Counted from the first letter of the stretch, positions 31,461-40,946 are shown. The stretch: DNA of 64,000 nt from Paratractidigestivibacter faecalis (GCF_003416765.1 NZ_QSNG01000001.1:584742-648741), one strand, 5' to 3'. Numbers and translations are program-made. Notes: a model not told the origin generated them from the sequence alone.

Positions 31461-33821
31461 ATGAGGCTTGACGAGCTCGAGATTGGCAAGGACGCGGTGG
31501 TTGCGCAGGTGAGCTCCGACGACGCGGCGCTGCACCAGCACATTCTGGACATGGGCCTCACACCCGGCACCGAGGTCACCATGGTCAAGTACGCGCCCAT
31601 GGGAGACCCCCTCGAGCTGCGCCTGCGCGGCTACGAGCTCACCTTGCGCCGGGCGGACGCCGCCCGCATCGAGGTCAGGGGCGTCCACGACGCCGACGGC
31701 GTCGCCGCCGAGCCCGTCCGCCAGGCCCCCAGCGCCCACCCGGCCCTAGGCGAGAAGGGCCTCTCGCCGCGACGTTCCGGCTCCCCCGTGCCCGAGGGGC
31801 AGCCCCTGGCCTTTGCCCTCGCCGGCAACCAGAACTGCGGAAAGACCACCCTCTTCAACCAGCTCACGGGCTCCAACCAGCACGCGGGCAACTTCCCCGG
31901 CGTCACCGTGGACCGCAAGGACGGCCAGATCCGCGGGCACGCCGAGGCCACGGTCACGGACCTGCCGGGCATCTACTCGCTGTCTCCCTACACCAGCGAG
32001 GAGATCGTGAGCCGCCAGTTCATCCTGGACTCCAACCCCGATGCCATCATCAACATAGTCGACGCCACCAACATAGAGAGGAACCTCTACCTCACGCTGC
32101 AGCTCATGGAGCTCGACCGGCCCATGGTGCTGGCGCTCAACATGATGGACGAGCTCACGGCCAACGGCGGCACCGTGGACGTCAACCGGCTGGAGGGCCT
32201 GCTGGGCATCCCGGTGGTTCCCATCAGCGCCGCCAAGAACGAGGGCATCTCCGAGCTCGTGGAGCACGCGCTGCACGTGGCGCGCTACCGCGAGCGCCCG
32301 GGCCGCCTGGACTTCTGCTCGGCCGACGGGCCCGACGGCGGCGCCCTTCACCGTTGCATCCACGGCATCTGCCACCTGGTGGACGACCACGCGCAGCGCG
32401 CCGGCATCCCCGTGCGCTTTGCGGCCACCAAGCTCGTCGAGGGAGACAAGCTGGTCACCTGCGCCCTCGCCCTCGACGCCAACGAGCTCGACGGCATCGA
32501 GCACATCATCAGCCAGATGGAGGAGGAGTCCGGGACCGACCGCCTCTCCGCCCTGGCCGACATGCGCTTCTCGTTCATCGGCGAGGTCTGCGGCAGCTGC
32601 GTGGTCAAGCCCCACGAGAGCCGCGAGCACGCCCGCAGCGCCCGCATCGACCGCGTGCTCACCGGCCGCCATACCGCCATCCCGGCCTTCGTGCTCATCA
32701 TGGGCCTGGTCTTCTGGCTCACCTTCGGCGTCTTGGGCGCGTGGCTGCAGGGCCTCATGGAGGAGCTCGTGGCCTGGGTCACGGCGGGCATCGACGCCGG
32801 GCTCACCGCCTTTGGCACCAACCCCGTGGTCCACTCGCTGGTGGTGGACGGCATCTGCGCCGGCGTGGGCAGCGTGCTCTCCTTCCTGCCCATCATCGTG
32901 GTGCTGTTCCTGCTGCTTTCCATCCTCGAGGACTCCGGCTACATGGCGCGCGTGGCCTTCGTCATGGACAAGGTCCTGCGTCGCTTCGGCCTCTCCGGAC
33001 GGAGCTTCGTGCCCATGCTCATCGGGTTTGGCTGCTCGGTGCCGGCCATCATGTCCACCCGCACGCTGCCCTCCGAGCACGACCGCAAGATGACGGTCAT
33101 GCTGACCCCCTTCATGAGCTGCTCGGCCAAGCTCCCGGTGTACGGGCTTCTCTGTGCGGCGTTCTTCGGGCGCGGCAGCGTGGCGGCCATGGTCTCCCTC
33201 TACGTGCTGGGCATCCTGGTGGGCATGGTCGTGGCTCTCGTGCTCAAGCGGACGGCATTCCAGGGAGACCCGGTGCCGTTTGTGATGGAGCTTCCCAACT
33301 ACCGCCTGCCCAGCCCCAAGACAACGCTGCTGCTTGCCTGGGACAAGGCCAAGGGCTTCATCACCAAGGCGTTCACCATCATCTTCGCCGCCAGCGTTGT
33401 CATCTGGTTCCTGCAGACCTTCGACATCCGCCTGAACGTGGTGGCGGACCAGTCCGAGTCCCTTCTCGCCGGGCTGGGCGGGCTTTTGGCCCCGGTCTTT
33501 GCGCCGCTGGGCTTTGGCGATTGGCGGGTCTCCTGCGCCCTGGTCTGCGGCCTCATCGCCAAGGAGAGCGTCATCTCCACGCTCACGGTGCTTCTGGGCG
33601 CCACCTCCGCAGGTGCACTGTCCGGAATCTTCTCGCCGCTCACGGCCTACGTCTTCCTTGCGTTCACGCTGCTCTACCCGCCGTGCGTGGCCGCCATCAG
33701 CACCGTCAAGAGCGAGCTGGGCGGGCGCTACGCGGTGGCCGTCTTCGCACTGCAGGTGTGCGTGGCCTGGGTCGTGGCCTTCCTGGTGCACGCGGCCGGC
33801 CTGGCGCTGGGCCTGGCCTAG
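31461..33821 (+). CDS. feoB: Ferrous iron transporter, FeoA-FeoB fusion
   Basis: A 786-residue Fe(II) uptake protein. Residues about 1-75 are a FeoA SH3-like domain (LTPGTEVTMVKYAPMGDPLEL), a Pro-rich linker follows, then the FeoB G-domain: G1 GNQNCGKTTLFN, G2 region GVTVDRKDG, G3 DLPGIYSL, G4 LNMMDE. The C-terminal half has the paired gate regions (FVPMLIGFGCSVPAIMSTR, then MTVMLTPFMSCSAKLPVY) typical for FeoB. Many bacteria keep FeoA separate, so the fusion removes the need for assembly. ATG at 31461 follows GGGGAGAGGG. No Fur/DtxR box was recognised. Confidence 0.95.
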   Translation: MRLDELEIGKDAVVAQVSSDDAALHQHILDMGLTPGTEVTMVKYAPMGDPLELRLRGYELTLRRADAARIEVRGVHDADGVAAEPVRQAPSAHPALGEKGLSPRRSGSPVPEGQPLAFALAGNQNCGKTTLFNQLTGSNQHAGNFPGVTVDRKDGQIRGHAEATVTDLPGIYSLSPYTSEEIVSRQFILDSNPDAIINIVDATNIERNLYLTLQLMELDRPMVLALNMMDELTANGGTVDVNRLEGLLGIPVVPISAAKNEGISELVEHALHVARYRERPGRLDFCSADGPDGGALHRCIHGICHLVDDHAQRAGIPVRFAATKLVEGDKLVTCALALDANELDGIEHIISQMEEESGTDRLSALADMRFSFIGEVCGSCVVKPHESREHARSARIDRVLTGRHTAIPAFVLIMGLVFWLTFGVLGAWLQGLMEELVAWVTAGIDAGLTAFGTNPVVHSLVVDGICAGVGSVLSFLPIIVVLFLLLSILEDSGYMARVAFVMDKVLRRFGLSGRSFVPMLIGFGCSVPAIMSTRTLPSEHDRKMTVMLTPFMSCSAKLPVYGLLCAAFFGRGSVAAMVSLYVLGILVGMVVALVLKRTAFQGDPVPFVMELPNYRLPSPKTTLLLAWDKAKGFITKAFTIIFAASVVIWFLQTFDIRLNVVADQSESLLAGLGGLLAPVFAPLGFGDWRVSCALVCGLIAKESVISTLTVLLGATSAGALSGIFSPLTAYVFLAFTLLYPPCVAAISTVKSELGGRYAVAVFALQVCVAWVVAFLVHAAGLALGLA

Positions 33822-33943
33822 GGCTGATTCTGTCGCTTTGTCAACCCCTAGTGTCGAGAGTGGCTCTCGGGCGCCTGCGCTTCTCGCCGTTGCGACATAA
33901 TCCGGGACGGCAGCTTTAGGACGGCATAGGAGCACCTCGGAAC

Positions 33944-34897
33944 ATGGACGACCTCATCTTCAGCCTCAACGCGACGCTTCCCATCTTCCTCATGATGATG
34001 CTGGGGTACTTCCTCAGGCGCGTGGGGCTGGTCGCCCAGGAGTTCGCCGACCTGGCCAACGGCTTTGTGTTCAAGGTCGCGCTGCCGGTGGTGCTCTTCG
34101 ACGACCTCTGCCGCATGGACATCGTGGCCTCCTGGGACGGCGGCTTCGTGGCGTTCTGCGCGCTGGCCACGCTGGCGAGCATCCTTCTGTGCTGGCTCGT
34201 CTCCAGGGCCTTTGGCCGCGTGCCGTGGCGCGGCGAGTTCATCCAGGCGTCCTATCGCTCCGGCGCGGCCTTCCTGGGCGTGGCGTTCATCCAGAGCATC
34301 TATGGCGAGGCGGGCGTGTCTCCGCTTATGGTCATTGGGGCCGTGCCCGTCTACAACGTGTCTGCCGTGGCGATCTTGCAGCTCATGAGCCCGGACCGTC
34401 GCGAGGGGGAGGGGCTTGACGCGGGCCTGCTCAGGCGGACGCTCAGGGGCATAGCCACCAACCCTATCATCCTGGGCATCGTCGCCGGGTGCGCTTGGGC
34501 GCTGCTCAGGCTGCCCATGCCCGCCATCCTCGGAAAGGCCGTCTCGAGCGTGGGAGGCATTGCCACGCCGCTCGGGCTCATCGCGCTGGGCGCCTCCTTC
34601 AGCTTCAGGAAGGCGTTTGCCGTGGGCGTGCCGTCGCTGGTCTCCTCTGCCATCAAGCTCGTGGGGCTTGAGCTCGTGTTTCTGCCCTGCGCGATGGCCC
34701 TGGGGTATACGGGCCAAAAGCTCGTTGCCATCATGATGATGTTGGGCCTTCCCTCCACGGTCTCCGGCTACGTCATGGCGCGCAACATGGGCTACGAGGG
34801 CACCGTCAACTCCAGCGTGGTCATGCTCACCACGCTGCTCTCGTCCGTGACGCTCACCTTCTGGATCTGGCTCCTCAAGTCAAACGGCCTGGTGTAG
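33944..34897 (+). CDS. AEC family transporter (auxin efflux carrier type)
   Basis: A 317-residue integral membrane protein with about ten helices in two five-helix bundles, starting TLPIFLMMMLGYFLRRVGLV. Typical AEC features: FKVALPVVLFDDL, SYRSGAAFLGVAFIQ, and MMLGLPSTVSGYVMARNMG near the end. Members export or import small organic acids such as malate. AGGAGCACC lies 7-12 bases upstream. Single gene, 122 bases after feoB; the spacer contains CGAGAG/CTCTCG and one CTTCTCGCC. Confidence 0.85.
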   Translation: MDDLIFSLNATLPIFLMMMLGYFLRRVGLVAQEFADLANGFVFKVALPVVLFDDLCRMDIVASWDGGFVAFCALATLASILLCWLVSRAFGRVPWRGEFIQASYRSGAAFLGVAFIQSIYGEAGVSPLMVIGAVPVYNVSAVAILQLMSPDRREGEGLDAGLLRRTLRGIATNPIILGIVAGCAWALLRLPMPAILGKAVSSVGGIATPLGLIALGASFSFRKAFAVGVPSLVSSAIKLVGLELVFLPCAMALGYTGQKLVAIMMMLGLPSTVSGYVMARNMGYEGTVNSSVVMLTTLLSSVTLTFWIWLLKSNGLV

Positions 34898-34971
34898 GTG
34901 GGGCGTCGGCGCGGTTTTTCCTAACGTGCAGACGCTGCCCGCCCCTTCGGTGGGACGGGACGGCTCTTCGC

Positions 34972-35233
34972 TGTGCAGAACGGGCCTTCGTGTGAGCGAT
35001 TGTCCGGCGGCTGTGCAGAAGTCCGCTTCGTGTGAGCCTGTTTCTCGGGCTCACGGAGGGTGACGGCTGATTTTATGCACTTCTCTAAGTTGCGCAACGC
35101 ATCTGCCTGCGGTTTTCAAGCTGGCTTATTCACTGCAATTTTGATATTGCGTTCTTGGCCGGAAAACTGGCTCGCACGAAGCGGACTTCTGCGCAACGGT
35201 TTGGAAACTCCTCACACGAAGGCCAGTTCTGCG
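34972..35233. repeat. Repeat B, copy 2
   Basis: Same plan as 22449-22671: left units TGTGCAGAACGGGCCTTCG and TGTGCAGAAGTCCGCTTCG, each followed by TGTGAG; right units are their inverses (AAGCGGACTTCTGCGCA; AAGGCCAGTTCTGCGC). The arms covary between copies while pairing is kept (for example GTCCGC with GCGGAC). It lies downstream of the AEC gene in a 650-base gene-free stretch. Confidence 0.8.
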
Positions 35234-35297
35234 CGACCTTTCTCACGCTCCAGTGACGGGAGGCCGCAGTATGTGGGCTTTGGCATGCCCGATCGAC

Positions 35298-35402
35298 GAT
35301 GAGCCGCAAAATGCGGGGGTTGGCACCAGATCGGGTGCCAACCCCCCGCAATCCGCGGCTCATCCGCGCAAATCTCTGCCAAACCCCGCAATACGCGGCT
35401 CC
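35298..35402. repeat. Repeat C, palindrome with a partial extra arm
   Basis: GATGAGCCGC (35298-35307) pairs with GCGGCTCATC (35355-35364), enclosing GGGGGTTGGCACC and its near-inverse. A partial third arm (AAACCCCGCAATACGCGGCTC-like, to 35402) follows. It precedes the asp23 promoter region; TATACT at 35493-35498 is the best -10 for asp23. Confidence 0.65.
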
Positions 35403-35547
35403 CGCGTGTCGTGCCTGCGCTCGATGTTGTGTTGTCAACGTCGAGAAGCTCGCGTCTGGGCGCGACACGCTCGCCGAGAGGCCGGCCTGCGCTATACTCT
35501 TTGAGATTCAGCCGCTATCACGGTGTCACTCAGCGAGAGGAGACCTC

Positions 35548-35895
35548 ATGTCTGGTGCCGTTCCAGGAACGCTTCGTGTGTCCAATGACTGCATTGCCGA
35601 CCTCGCGGGCTATGCCGCCCTCGAGTGCTACGGCGTCGTCGGCATGGCCGAGATCGACCAGGAGGCCGGCGTCGCCCGCCTGCTGCCCAGCGCCCGCATC
35701 CGCAAGGGCATCGACGTCGCCGCCTGCGACGGCCGCGTCACCATCGACATGCACGTCATCGTCGAGCAGGGCGTCAACATGGCGTCCGTCGTCCGCAACC
35801 TGACGAGCTCCGTTACCCACCTCGTCAAGCAGATCGCCGAGCTCCAGAGCGTCGACGTCAAGGTGCACATCGAGGGCCTGCGCGCTTCCCGCTAG
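35548..35895 (+). CDS. Asp23/Gls24 family protein
   Basis: A 115-residue Asp23-family protein, a small cytosolic or membrane-peripheral envelope-stress factor. Seen: VSNDCIADLAGYAALECYGV, then KGIDVAACDGRVTIDMHVIVEQGVNM (split), and VKQIAELQSVDVKVHIEGL. GAGAGGAG precedes the ATG. It is followed 33 bases later by the FakA-like gene; this pairing is common in Gram-positive genomes. Confidence 0.9.
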   Translation: MSGAVPGTLRVSNDCIADLAGYAALECYGVVGMAEIDQEAGVARLLPSARIRKGIDVAACDGRVTIDMHVIVEQGVNMASVVRNLTSSVTHLVKQIAELQSVDVKVHIEGLRASR

Positions 35896-35927
35896 GCTCA
35901 CCGACCACAGAACCGAGGTTTCTCCAG

Positions 35928-37592
35928 ATGATCTCTTCCGTCATCCGCACGTGCTTCCCCGCGGCCGCCAAGGTCGTGGCCGACAAGGCCGAGGACATCA
36001 ACAAGCTCAACGTCTTCCCCGTCCCCGACGGAGACACGGGCACCAACATGTCCCTCACCCTCGGCACTGTCGTCAAGGAGGTCCAGGCCCTTTCCGCCGA
36101 CGCCTCCATGGAGGACATCGCCAAGGCAATCACCCACGGCTCCCTCATGGGCGCCCGCGGCAACTCCGGCGTCATCACCAGCCAGATCCTGCGTGGCATC
36201 GCCGAGGGCCTGTGCGACGCCAAGAACCAGGAGGAGCCTACCCCCGCCGACGTTGCCCACGCGTTCCGCCGCGGCGTGAAGGTCGCCTTCAAGGCCGTCC
36301 GCAAGCCGGTCGAGGGCACCATCCTCACCGTCCTGCGCGACGTCTCCAACCGTGCGGACAAGCTCGAGAAGTCCAAGATGTCCACCATGGAGATGCTGGA
36401 CGCCCTGGTCGTGGAGGCCTACGAGTCCGTGGCCCGCACGCCCGACCTGCTGCCCGTCCTCAAGGAGAACGGCGTGGTGGACTCCGGCGCCTACGGCTTC
36501 GCCACCTTCCTGGAGGCCTTCGTCAACGCCGCCGCCGGCAAGGCGGGCGAGCTCACCGACTTCGACCCCACCGTCGCCACCGATGACGCCAAGGCCGGCG
36601 TCTCCTCCAAGGTTCAGATCGAGCTCAACGACGACTGGGAGGGCTCCGAGTACCGCTACTGCAACGAGTTCCTCTTCCACGCCGAGAAGCCCTTCGACCC
36701 CGACGAGGCCCTGACCTTCCTGGCCACCCTCGGCGACTGCGAGCTCGTCGTGGGCTCCTACCCCGACTACAAGGTCCACGTCCACTCCAACGAGCCCAAC
36801 CGCGTCCTTGAGTACATGCTCGGCTACGGCCAGATCTTCGAGGTCTTCATCCACAACATGGACCTGGAGGCCGCCGACCGCACCGCCAAGATTGCCGCGG
36901 ACAAGGCCGCCGAGAAGGCCCCCAAGAAGCCGCTGGGCTTCGTGGCCGTGGCCGCCGGCTCCGGCGAGGAGTCCATCCTCAAGTCCCTGGGCGTCGACGT
37001 CGTCGTCTCCGGCGGGCAGACCATGAACCCCTCCACGGCCGACATCCTTGCCGCCATCGAGGAGGCCAACGCCGAGAGCGTCATCGTCATGCCCAACAAC
37101 GGCAACATCCGCATGGCCTCCGAGGCTGCCGCCACCGCGTGCGAGTCCGCCCAGGTGGCCGTCGTTCCCACCAAGACCGTGCTGCAGTCCTTCAGCGCCA
37201 TGTTCGCTGTGGACGCCGAGGCCTCCCTCGAGGAGAACGCCGAGGCCATGACCGAGGCCATCGCCGACGTCCGCGGCGGCGAGGTCACCCGCGCCGTGCG
37301 CGACTCCTCCGCCTCCGATGGCACGCCCATCCACGACGGCGACGTCATGGGCATCCAGGACGGCTCCATCGACGTGGTGGGCTCCGACGTGGCCGACGTC
37401 ACCATCGAGCTCATCAACAAGATGCAGGAGGACGAGGAGGGCGACTCCCTCACCATCCTCGCCGGCTCCGACATGGACGACAAGTCCTTCGAGGCCCTCA
37501 TCGCCCGCATCGAGGAGGCCCAGCCCGACCTGGAGATTGACTCCCACCGTGGCGAGCAGCCCCTCTACCCCGTGATCTTCTCCATCGAGTAG
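35928..37592 (+). CDS. DAK2-domain fatty acid kinase (FakA-like)
   Basis: A 554-residue protein. The N-terminal DhaL/DAK2 kinase domain has the metal-ATP motif NVFPVPDGDTGTNMSLTL and GSLMGARGNSGVITSQILRG. The C-terminal domain (GFVAVAAGSGEESILKSLG; VVSGGQTMNPSTADIL) is typical of FakA. FakA phosphorylates fatty acids held by FakB/DegV proteins, one of which is at 685; PlsX at 42497 can exchange acyl phosphate with acyl-ACP. GAGG lies eight bases before ATG 35928. Larger overlapping frames begin inside asp23 and are not real. Confidence 0.92.
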   Translation: MISSVIRTCFPAAAKVVADKAEDINKLNVFPVPDGDTGTNMSLTLGTVVKEVQALSADASMEDIAKAITHGSLMGARGNSGVITSQILRGIAEGLCDAKNQEEPTPADVAHAFRRGVKVAFKAVRKPVEGTILTVLRDVSNRADKLEKSKMSTMEMLDALVVEAYESVARTPDLLPVLKENGVVDSGAYGFATFLEAFVNAAAGKAGELTDFDPTVATDDAKAGVSSKVQIELNDDWEGSEYRYCNEFLFHAEKPFDPDEALTFLATLGDCELVVGSYPDYKVHVHSNEPNRVLEYMLGYGQIFEVFIHNMDLEAADRTAKIAADKAAEKAPKKPLGFVAVAAGSGEESILKSLGVDVVVSGGQTMNPSTADILAAIEEANAESVIVMPNNGNIRMASEAAATACESAQVAVVPTKTVLQSFSAMFAVDAEASLEENAEAMTEAIADVRGGEVTRAVRDSSASDGTPIHDGDVMGIQDGSIDVVGSDVADVTIELINKMQEDEEGDSLTILAGSDMDDKSFEALIARIEEAQPDLEIDSHRGEQPLYPVIFSIE

Positions 37593-37609
37593 ACAAGGGC
37601 CCACGCCGC

Positions 37610-39772
37610 GTGGCCGCCGGACCCAGCATAGGAACCGCCTCAGAGAGGGTGCAGAGAACCTGCGCCCTCTCTGACCCTGTGTCGAGGCTGCGGTTTGTCT
37701 CGTCCTCACGGGCGGAGGCCCTGGAGCGCCTGGGCGTCTCTCGCGTCCGTGACCTGCTGCTGCACGTGCCCCACCGCTACCTGGACTTCAGCCGCGTGAG
37801 CAAGATCGCCTTCGCTGACGTGGGGCAGGACGCCACGGTGGTCGGTCGCGTGGACAAGGTCCAGCTCAAGCGCCCGCGCCCCCGCATGCAGATCGTCGAG
37901 CTCACGGTGGTGGACGAGACGGGCCTCCTCGTGGCCACGTTCTTCCGCCAGCCGTGGATTGCCGAGCAGGTCAAGGTCGGAGACGCCGTCGCGCTTTCCG
38001 GCAAGGTAACCTTCTCGTATGGATTCAAGCAGATGAAGGCCCCCTTCCACGAGGTCCTTGGCCCTGCGGACCAGGCCTCCTCGTACGCCCGCGTGCTGCC
38101 GGTCCACCCGGTGGGGGAGGGCGTCGCCCTGGCATGGATGCGCCGCATGGTCTCCGCCGCCCTGGCCGACGTGGGCGACGTCTGCGACTGGCTGCCCGCG
38201 CGCCTGGTGGCCGACCACTCCCTCATGGGCCTCGGCCGCGCCCTGCGAGAGGTGCACTTTCCCTCCAGCATGGCGGCCGCGGAGCGCGCCCGGCGCCGGC
38301 TTGCCTACGACGAGCTGCTCTGCCTGCAGGTGGCCCTTCTCACCCGCCAGAGCGTGGAGCTTGCGGGCGTGACGCCAACCGCCCACGTGACCGACGGGCC
38401 GCACCTGGACGCCCTCGCGGCGGCGCTGCCCTTCTCGCTTACGGCCGAGCAGTGCCAGGCCGTGGACCAGATTCTGGCCGACATGGCCGCCCCTCATGTC
38501 ATGAACCGCCTGCTGCTCGGAGACGTCGGCACGGGCAAGACGGCCGTCGCCGCCATGGCGCTGGCCGCCGCGGCAGACACCGGCACCCAAGCCGCCATGA
38601 TGGCGCCCACCTCCGTCCTGGCGGCGCAGTACGCCCAGAAGCTGGGCCCGCTGCTCGATGCCGCGGGCGTCACGTGGTGCCTGCTCACGGGCTCTACGCC
38701 GCCCGACGAGCGCGCCCGCGCCCATGAGGGCATTGCGTCCGGCGCCATCTCGGTCACCTTTGGCACCACGGCGCTCATCTCGGACTCGGTGAGCTTCTCT
38801 GCCCTGACGCTTGCGGTCATCGACGAGCAGCACCGCTTTGGCGTGGACCAGCGCGCGGCCCTGCGGCGCAAGGGGCCGGGCGCGGACATGCTGGCCATGA
38901 CGGCCACGCCCATCCCGCGCACCCTGGCGCTCTCGGTCTACGGCGACGTCTCGCTCAGCCAGATCAGGCACCGGCCTCGGGCGGGCGCCGGCGTCTCCAC
39001 CAAGGTGGTGACCCCCGACAACCTGGACCTGGCCTGGGGAGCCGTGCGCGACGCCGTGGCCGCGGGCCAGCAGGCCTACGTCATCTGCCCCCTTGTGGAC
39101 GACGCCGATGACGGCTCCGAGCTGGAGGACGTGCCCGAGCAGGCAACCTGCGCGGCAAAGTTCCTCCACTCGGCCACCCACACGACCGAGACCCTGGCCG
39201 CCTCCGTCCTGCCCGGCCTTGCCGTGGGGCTTCTCCACGGCCGCATGGGCGCGGGCGAGAAGGACGAGGCCATGGCCGCCTTCCGCGAGGGGGCGACCGA
39301 CGTCCTGGTCTCCACCACCGTCGTCGAGGTGGGCGTGGACGTGCCCAACGCCACGGTCATGGTGGTGCTGGACGCCGACCGCTTTGGCCTGGCCACCCTC
39401 CACCAGCTGCGCGGCCGCGTCGGCAGGGGAGACCTCGCCGGCACGGTCTTCCTGAGCGCGGCGGCAAAGCGCGGAAGCGTCGCCAGAAGGCGGCTCCAGG
39501 CGCTGGAGGCCACCTCGGACGGCTTCGAGCTGGCCGAGCTGGACCTCAAGCTTCGCCACGAGGGAGACGTGCTGGGCCTGCGCCAGCACGGCGGCGTCAC
39601 GCTCAGGCTGGTGGACCTGGCCACCGACGCGGACCTCGTCGAGTGGGCCCACGAGGATGCGCGGGCCCTGGCCGAGGCCGACCCCGCCCTCACGCGGGCG
39701 CAGGACCGCCCCCTCGCGCTGGAGGCGCGAGACAGGTTTCACGAGTACTTCGAGGAGTTGGAGAGAGCATGA
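37610..39772 (+). CDS. recG: ATP-dependent DNA helicase RecG
   Basis: A 720-residue branched-DNA helicase that remodels stalled forks. N-terminal wedge/OB domain (LLLHVPHRYLDFS; VVDETGLLVATFFRQPW), then Walker A LLGDVGTGKTAVA, DEQH box LAVIDEQHRFGVDQRA, and motif III MTATPIPRTLALSVYGD. Motifs V-VI: VSTTVVEVGVDVPNA and QLRGRVGRGD. The start is uncertain: GTG 37610 has AAGGG upstream; GTG 37649 or 37679 would shorten the N terminus. Its stop overlaps rsmD by four bases. Confidence 0.93.
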   Translation: MAAGPSIGTASERVQRTCALSDPVSRLRFVSSSRAEALERLGVSRVRDLLLHVPHRYLDFSRVSKIAFADVGQDATVVGRVDKVQLKRPRPRMQIVELTVVDETGLLVATFFRQPWIAEQVKVGDAVALSGKVTFSYGFKQMKAPFHEVLGPADQASSYARVLPVHPVGEGVALAWMRRMVSAALADVGDVCDWLPARLVADHSLMGLGRALREVHFPSSMAAAERARRRLAYDELLCLQVALLTRQSVELAGVTPTAHVTDGPHLDALAAALPFSLTAEQCQAVDQILADMAAPHVMNRLLLGDVGTGKTAVAAMALAAAADTGTQAAMMAPTSVLAAQYAQKLGPLLDAAGVTWCLLTGSTPPDERARAHEGIASGAISVTFGTTALISDSVSFSALTLAVIDEQHRFGVDQRAALRRKGPGADMLAMTATPIPRTLALSVYGDVSLSQIRHRPRAGAGVSTKVVTPDNLDLAWGAVRDAVAAGQQAYVICPLVDDADDGSELEDVPEQATCAAKFLHSATHTTETLAASVLPGLAVGLLHGRMGAGEKDEAMAAFREGATDVLVSTTVVEVGVDVPNATVMVVLDADRFGLATLHQLRGRVGRGDLAGTVFLSAAAKRGSVARRRLQALEATSDGFELAELDLKLRHEGDVLGLRQHGGVTLRLVDLATDADLVEWAHEDARALAEADPALTRAQDRPLALEARDRFHEYFEELERA

Positions 39773-40350
39773 GGATCGTAGGCGGCAAGTGGAGGGGCAG
39801 GCAGATAGAGGCCCCGGACGGGCGCGACGTCACGCGGCCCACGACGGACCGCACGCGCGAGCAGATAGCCTCCATGATTCTCTCCGCGGCGGGGCTGGAC
39901 CTCTCCGGCACGTCTGTGCTGGACGCCTTTGCCGGGTCGGGCGCCATGGGCCTGGAGCTGCTCTCCCGCGGCGCCGCCCGGGCCACCTTCCTGGACCGCG
40001 ACCGGCGCGCCGTGGCGCGCATCAAGCGCACGGCCTCCACGCTGGGTGCCGCCCCCGGCGAGGTGAGCGCCCTTGGCGGAGACGCCCTCAGGCTCTGCGA
40101 GAGGAGCCTTCCGGGCGCACCCTTCGGCGTGGTGTTCCTGGACCCGCCCTACGCCCTTGATGCCGGCGAGGTTTCCAGGCTGGTGGGGCTTCTCGCCAGC
40201 TCGGGACAGCTCGAGCGCGGCGCCATCGTGGTGTACGAGCGCTCCTCCAAGGCGGAGGGGCTTGACTGCCCCGGCCTTGCCCTGGCAAAGACCAAGACCC
40301 GCGGCATCACCGCGGTAGACCTGCACGTATATGAGGAGGACCCCAAGTGA
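39769..40350 (+). CDS. rsmD: 16S rRNA (guanine966-N2)-methyltransferase
   Basis: A 193-residue SAM methyltransferase acting on the assembled small subunit. Seen: MRIVGGKWRGRQIEAPDG, then RPTTDRTREQIASMI, SAM site VLDAFAGSGAMGLELLSRGA, and catalytic FLDPPYALDA. ATG overlaps the recG stop (ATGA) and its own stop overlaps coaD, so recG-rsmD-coaD are translationally coupled. The rsmD-coaD pair is a common bacterial arrangement. Confidence 0.93.
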   Translation: MRIVGGKWRGRQIEAPDGRDVTRPTTDRTREQIASMILSAAGLDLSGTSVLDAFAGSGAMGLELLSRGAARATFLDRDRRAVARIKRTASTLGAAPGEVSALGGDALRLCERSLPGAPFGVVFLDPPYALDAGEVSRLVGLLASSGQLERGAIVVYERSSKAEGLDCPGLALAKTKTRGITAVDLHVYEEDPK

Positions 40351-40874
40351 GCACGACCGAGCAGACGGGCGCCGCCCGCATCGACCACGTGGTGGTGCCG
40401 GGCACCTTCGATCCGGTGACCCTAGGCCACATGGACGTCATCAGCCGCACGCGCAAGCTCTTCCCGCGCGTCACCGTGGCCGTGGCGGCCTCGGTCAACA
40501 AGCGCGGACGCGGCACCGCCTTCACCCTGGAGGAGCGCGTGGAGATGCTGCGCCAGGCGCTTGCCGAGGAGGGCCTCTCCGACGTCGAGGTCCTGCCCTT
40601 CACCGGGCTGCTTGTGGACTTCTGCCACGGGATCGGCGCCCTGGGCGTGGTCAAGGGCCTGCGCGCCATGACCGACTTTGAGTACGAGCTGCAGCAAGCG
40701 GACCTCAACTGCCACATGGCGCCTGACATAGAGTCCGTCTTCGTCATGTCCAACCCCAAGTACGGCTACGTGAGCTCCTCCATCGTGAGGGAGATCTCCT
40801 CCATGGGGTCCGACGTGAGCAGCCTGGTCCCGCCCTGCGTGAACCAGCGCCTCAGGGAGCACTACTGCGCCTAG
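40347..40874 (+). CDS. coaD: Phosphopantetheine adenylyltransferase
   Basis: A 175-residue nucleotidyltransferase making dephospho-CoA. Motifs PGTFDPVTLGHMDVISR (TxGH) and YVSSSIVREISSMG; GLRAMTDFEYELQQADLN is the pantetheine-binding block. GTG start within the rsmD stop. A weak stem CGGAC/GTCCG (40876-40895) after the gene may end the unit; a new promoter appears at 40917. Confidence 0.95.
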   Translation: MSTTEQTGAARIDHVVVPGTFDPVTLGHMDVISRTRKLFPRVTVAVAASVNKRGRGTAFTLEERVEMLRQALAEEGLSDVEVLPFTGLLVDFCHGIGALGVVKGLRAMTDFEYELQQADLNCHMAPDIESVFVMSNPKYGYVSSSIVREISSMGSDVSSLVPPCVNQRLREHYCA

Positions 40875-40916
40875 CCGGACGGGGCCGCAGGTCCGTTCCT
40901 GTCGTTGCCGTGAGGT

Positions 40917-40946
40917 TTGGGCGGCAGCGCCCCAATCTGCTAGGAT
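40917..40946 (+). promoter_or_regulatory. Candidate promoter for the SepIVA-like gene
   Basis: TTGGGC (40917-40922), an 18-base spacer and TAGGAT (40941-40946), about 78 bases before the start at 41025. Confidence 0.4.

Noticed and set aside
22449-35402. CRISPR array
   Set aside because: Repeats are palindromic and nested, with two to four units and no regular spacers; no cas genes.
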